A DNA stretch of 64,000 bases from Methylibium rhizosphaerae (GTDB taxonomy: Bacteria > Pseudomonadota > Gammaproteobacteria > Burkholderiales > Burkholderiaceae_C), in assembly GCF_006386545.1 (NCBI RefSeq), contig NZ_SWAR01000002.1, forward strand, positions 124,001-188,000. Reading direction: 5' to 3'. Under the pieces are notes generated by a model. The model made no database searches, was not told the DNA's origin, and saw only the letters and a program-made list of their open reading frames with translations. A program made the position numbers and the translations under genes. Positions 63,383 to 64,000 of this stretch are shown piece after piece; position 1 is the first letter of the stretch; each line of letters begins with the position of its first letter.

Positions 63383-64000
63383 CTACTTGTAGAGCAGCTG
63401 CGGCAGCCACAGGCCGATCTCGGGGAACAGATACAGCAGCACGATGGCCACCACCTGGATGCCCATGAACGGCAGCATGCCGCCGAAGATCTGGTTCAGC
63501 GTCACGTGCGGCGGGCTCACGCCCTTGAGGTAGAAGGCCGCCATCGCGACCGGCGGGCTCAGGAAGGCAGTCTGCAGGTTCAGCGCGACGAGCAGGCCGA
63601 AGAACAGCGGGTCCACGCCGAAGTTGTCGAGCAGCGGAATGAAGATGGGCATGAAGATCACGATGATCTCGGTCCATTCCAGCGGCCAGCCGAGCACGAA
63701 GATGATGAACTGGCTGAGCACCAGGAATTCGACCTTGCTGAGGTTCATGCCCAGCACCCAGCGCTCCACCAGCTCCTGCCCGCCCAGCAGCGCGAAGGCC
63801 GCCGAGAAGATGGCCGAGCCCACGAACAGCCAGCACACCATGGCCGAAGTCTTGGCGGTGAGGAAGACCGACTCCTTGACCATGCCGAAGTTGAGCTGCC
63901 GGTAGGCGGCGGCGAGCAGGACGCCGCCGAAGGCGCCCACCGCCGCGGCCTCGGTGGGTGTGGCGAGCCCGAACACGATGGAGCCCAGCACCGCCAGGAT
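63383..64000 (-). CDS. TRAP transporter large permease (DctM type), C-terminal part
   Basis: About 205 C-terminal residues of a DctM-type permease; the frame continues past the right edge. At least five helices are visible, with the family segments GLATPTEAAAVGAFGGVLLAA, VLGWPLEWTEIIVIFMPIFIPLL and LNLQTAFLSPPVAMAAFYLKG. TRAP systems import organic acids using a periplasmic binding protein and an ion gradient. The substrate and partner genes are outside the window. Confidence 0.92.
   Translation of the reverse strand: MLAVLGSIVFGLATPTEAAAVGAFGGVLLAAAYRQLNFGMVKESVFLTAKTSAMVCWLFVGSAIFSAAFALLGGQELVERWVLGMNLSKVEFLVLSQFIIFVLGWPLEWTEIIVIFMPIFIPLLDNFGVDPLFFGLLVALNLQTAFLSPPVAMAAFYLKGVSPPHVTLNQIFGGMLPFMGIQVVAIVLLYLFPEIGLWLPQLLYK

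Overview
The window is about 64 kb of very GC-rich DNA with dense, mostly operonic gene packing. Its gene content suggests a betaproteobacterium of the order Burkholderiales: a CIRCE-controlled groESL, a DUF1631 protein, a double-length UvrA, many branched-chain (HAAT/Liv-type) transport genes, a leucine/isovalerate (liu) cluster, and ATPase and polysaccharide genes of the XrtA/PEP-CTERM type. I would place it near the Rubrivivax-Leptothrix-Rhizobacter or Comamonadaceae lineages, but no rRNA or other taxonomic marker is present. No tRNA, rRNA, CRISPR array, transposase or integrase was seen.

Layout. 1-4.5 kb: end of a dihaem cytochrome gene, a degenerate GGDEF protein, and a LysR / class III CoA-transferase / HMG-CoA-lyase-like trio. 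4.6-6.8 kb: groES-groEL with promoter, CIRCE operator and terminator. 6.9-16 kb: DUF1631 protein, Wzi-like outer-membrane protein, patatin-type Vd autotransporter, a fusion of an XrtA-type ATPase with a decayed UDP-GlcNAc 2-epimerase domain, and engB. 16-22 kb: cytochrome c4; a class 3 lipase-like protein behind a perfect plant-inducible-promoter (PIP) box; msrPQ; and a TPR-GGDEF diguanylate cyclase. 22-36 kb: a secreted carbohydrate-active-like lipoprotein, tandem-fused UvrA carrying an in-frame palindromic repeat, two paralogous orphan solute-binding proteins, a hybrid histidine kinase, and two small envelope proteins.

36-47.6 kb is the most coherent system. A sigma-54 activator gene is followed by a -24/-12 promoter and a tightly packed co-directional run: HAAT solute-binding protein, type II extracellular PHB depolymerase, LivG, LivF, LivH, LivM and a lipoprotein 3-hydroxybutyrate-oligomer hydrolase. 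An alpha/beta hydrolase gene follows. I read this as a dedicated operon that breaks down extracellular poly(3-hydroxybutyrate) and imports the monomer or short oligomers through an ABC transporter, not as an amino-acid importer.

47.7-52.7 kb: a prolyl-oligopeptidase-like protein that has lost its catalytic serine, an MHS-family transporter with a 51-residue membrane protein, and a DsbA-like isomerase. 52.7-61.1 kb: the liu pathway (MccB, methylglutaconyl-CoA hydratase, MccA, HMG-CoA lyase) with a divergent AraC-type regulator. 61.1-64 kb: small secreted proteins, a DinB protein, a second DsbA-like isomerase and the end of a TRAP permease. Leucine breakdown and PHB use both lead to acetoacetate, 3-hydroxybutyrate and acetyl-CoA, so much of the window serves C4 ketone/hydroxy-acid metabolism.
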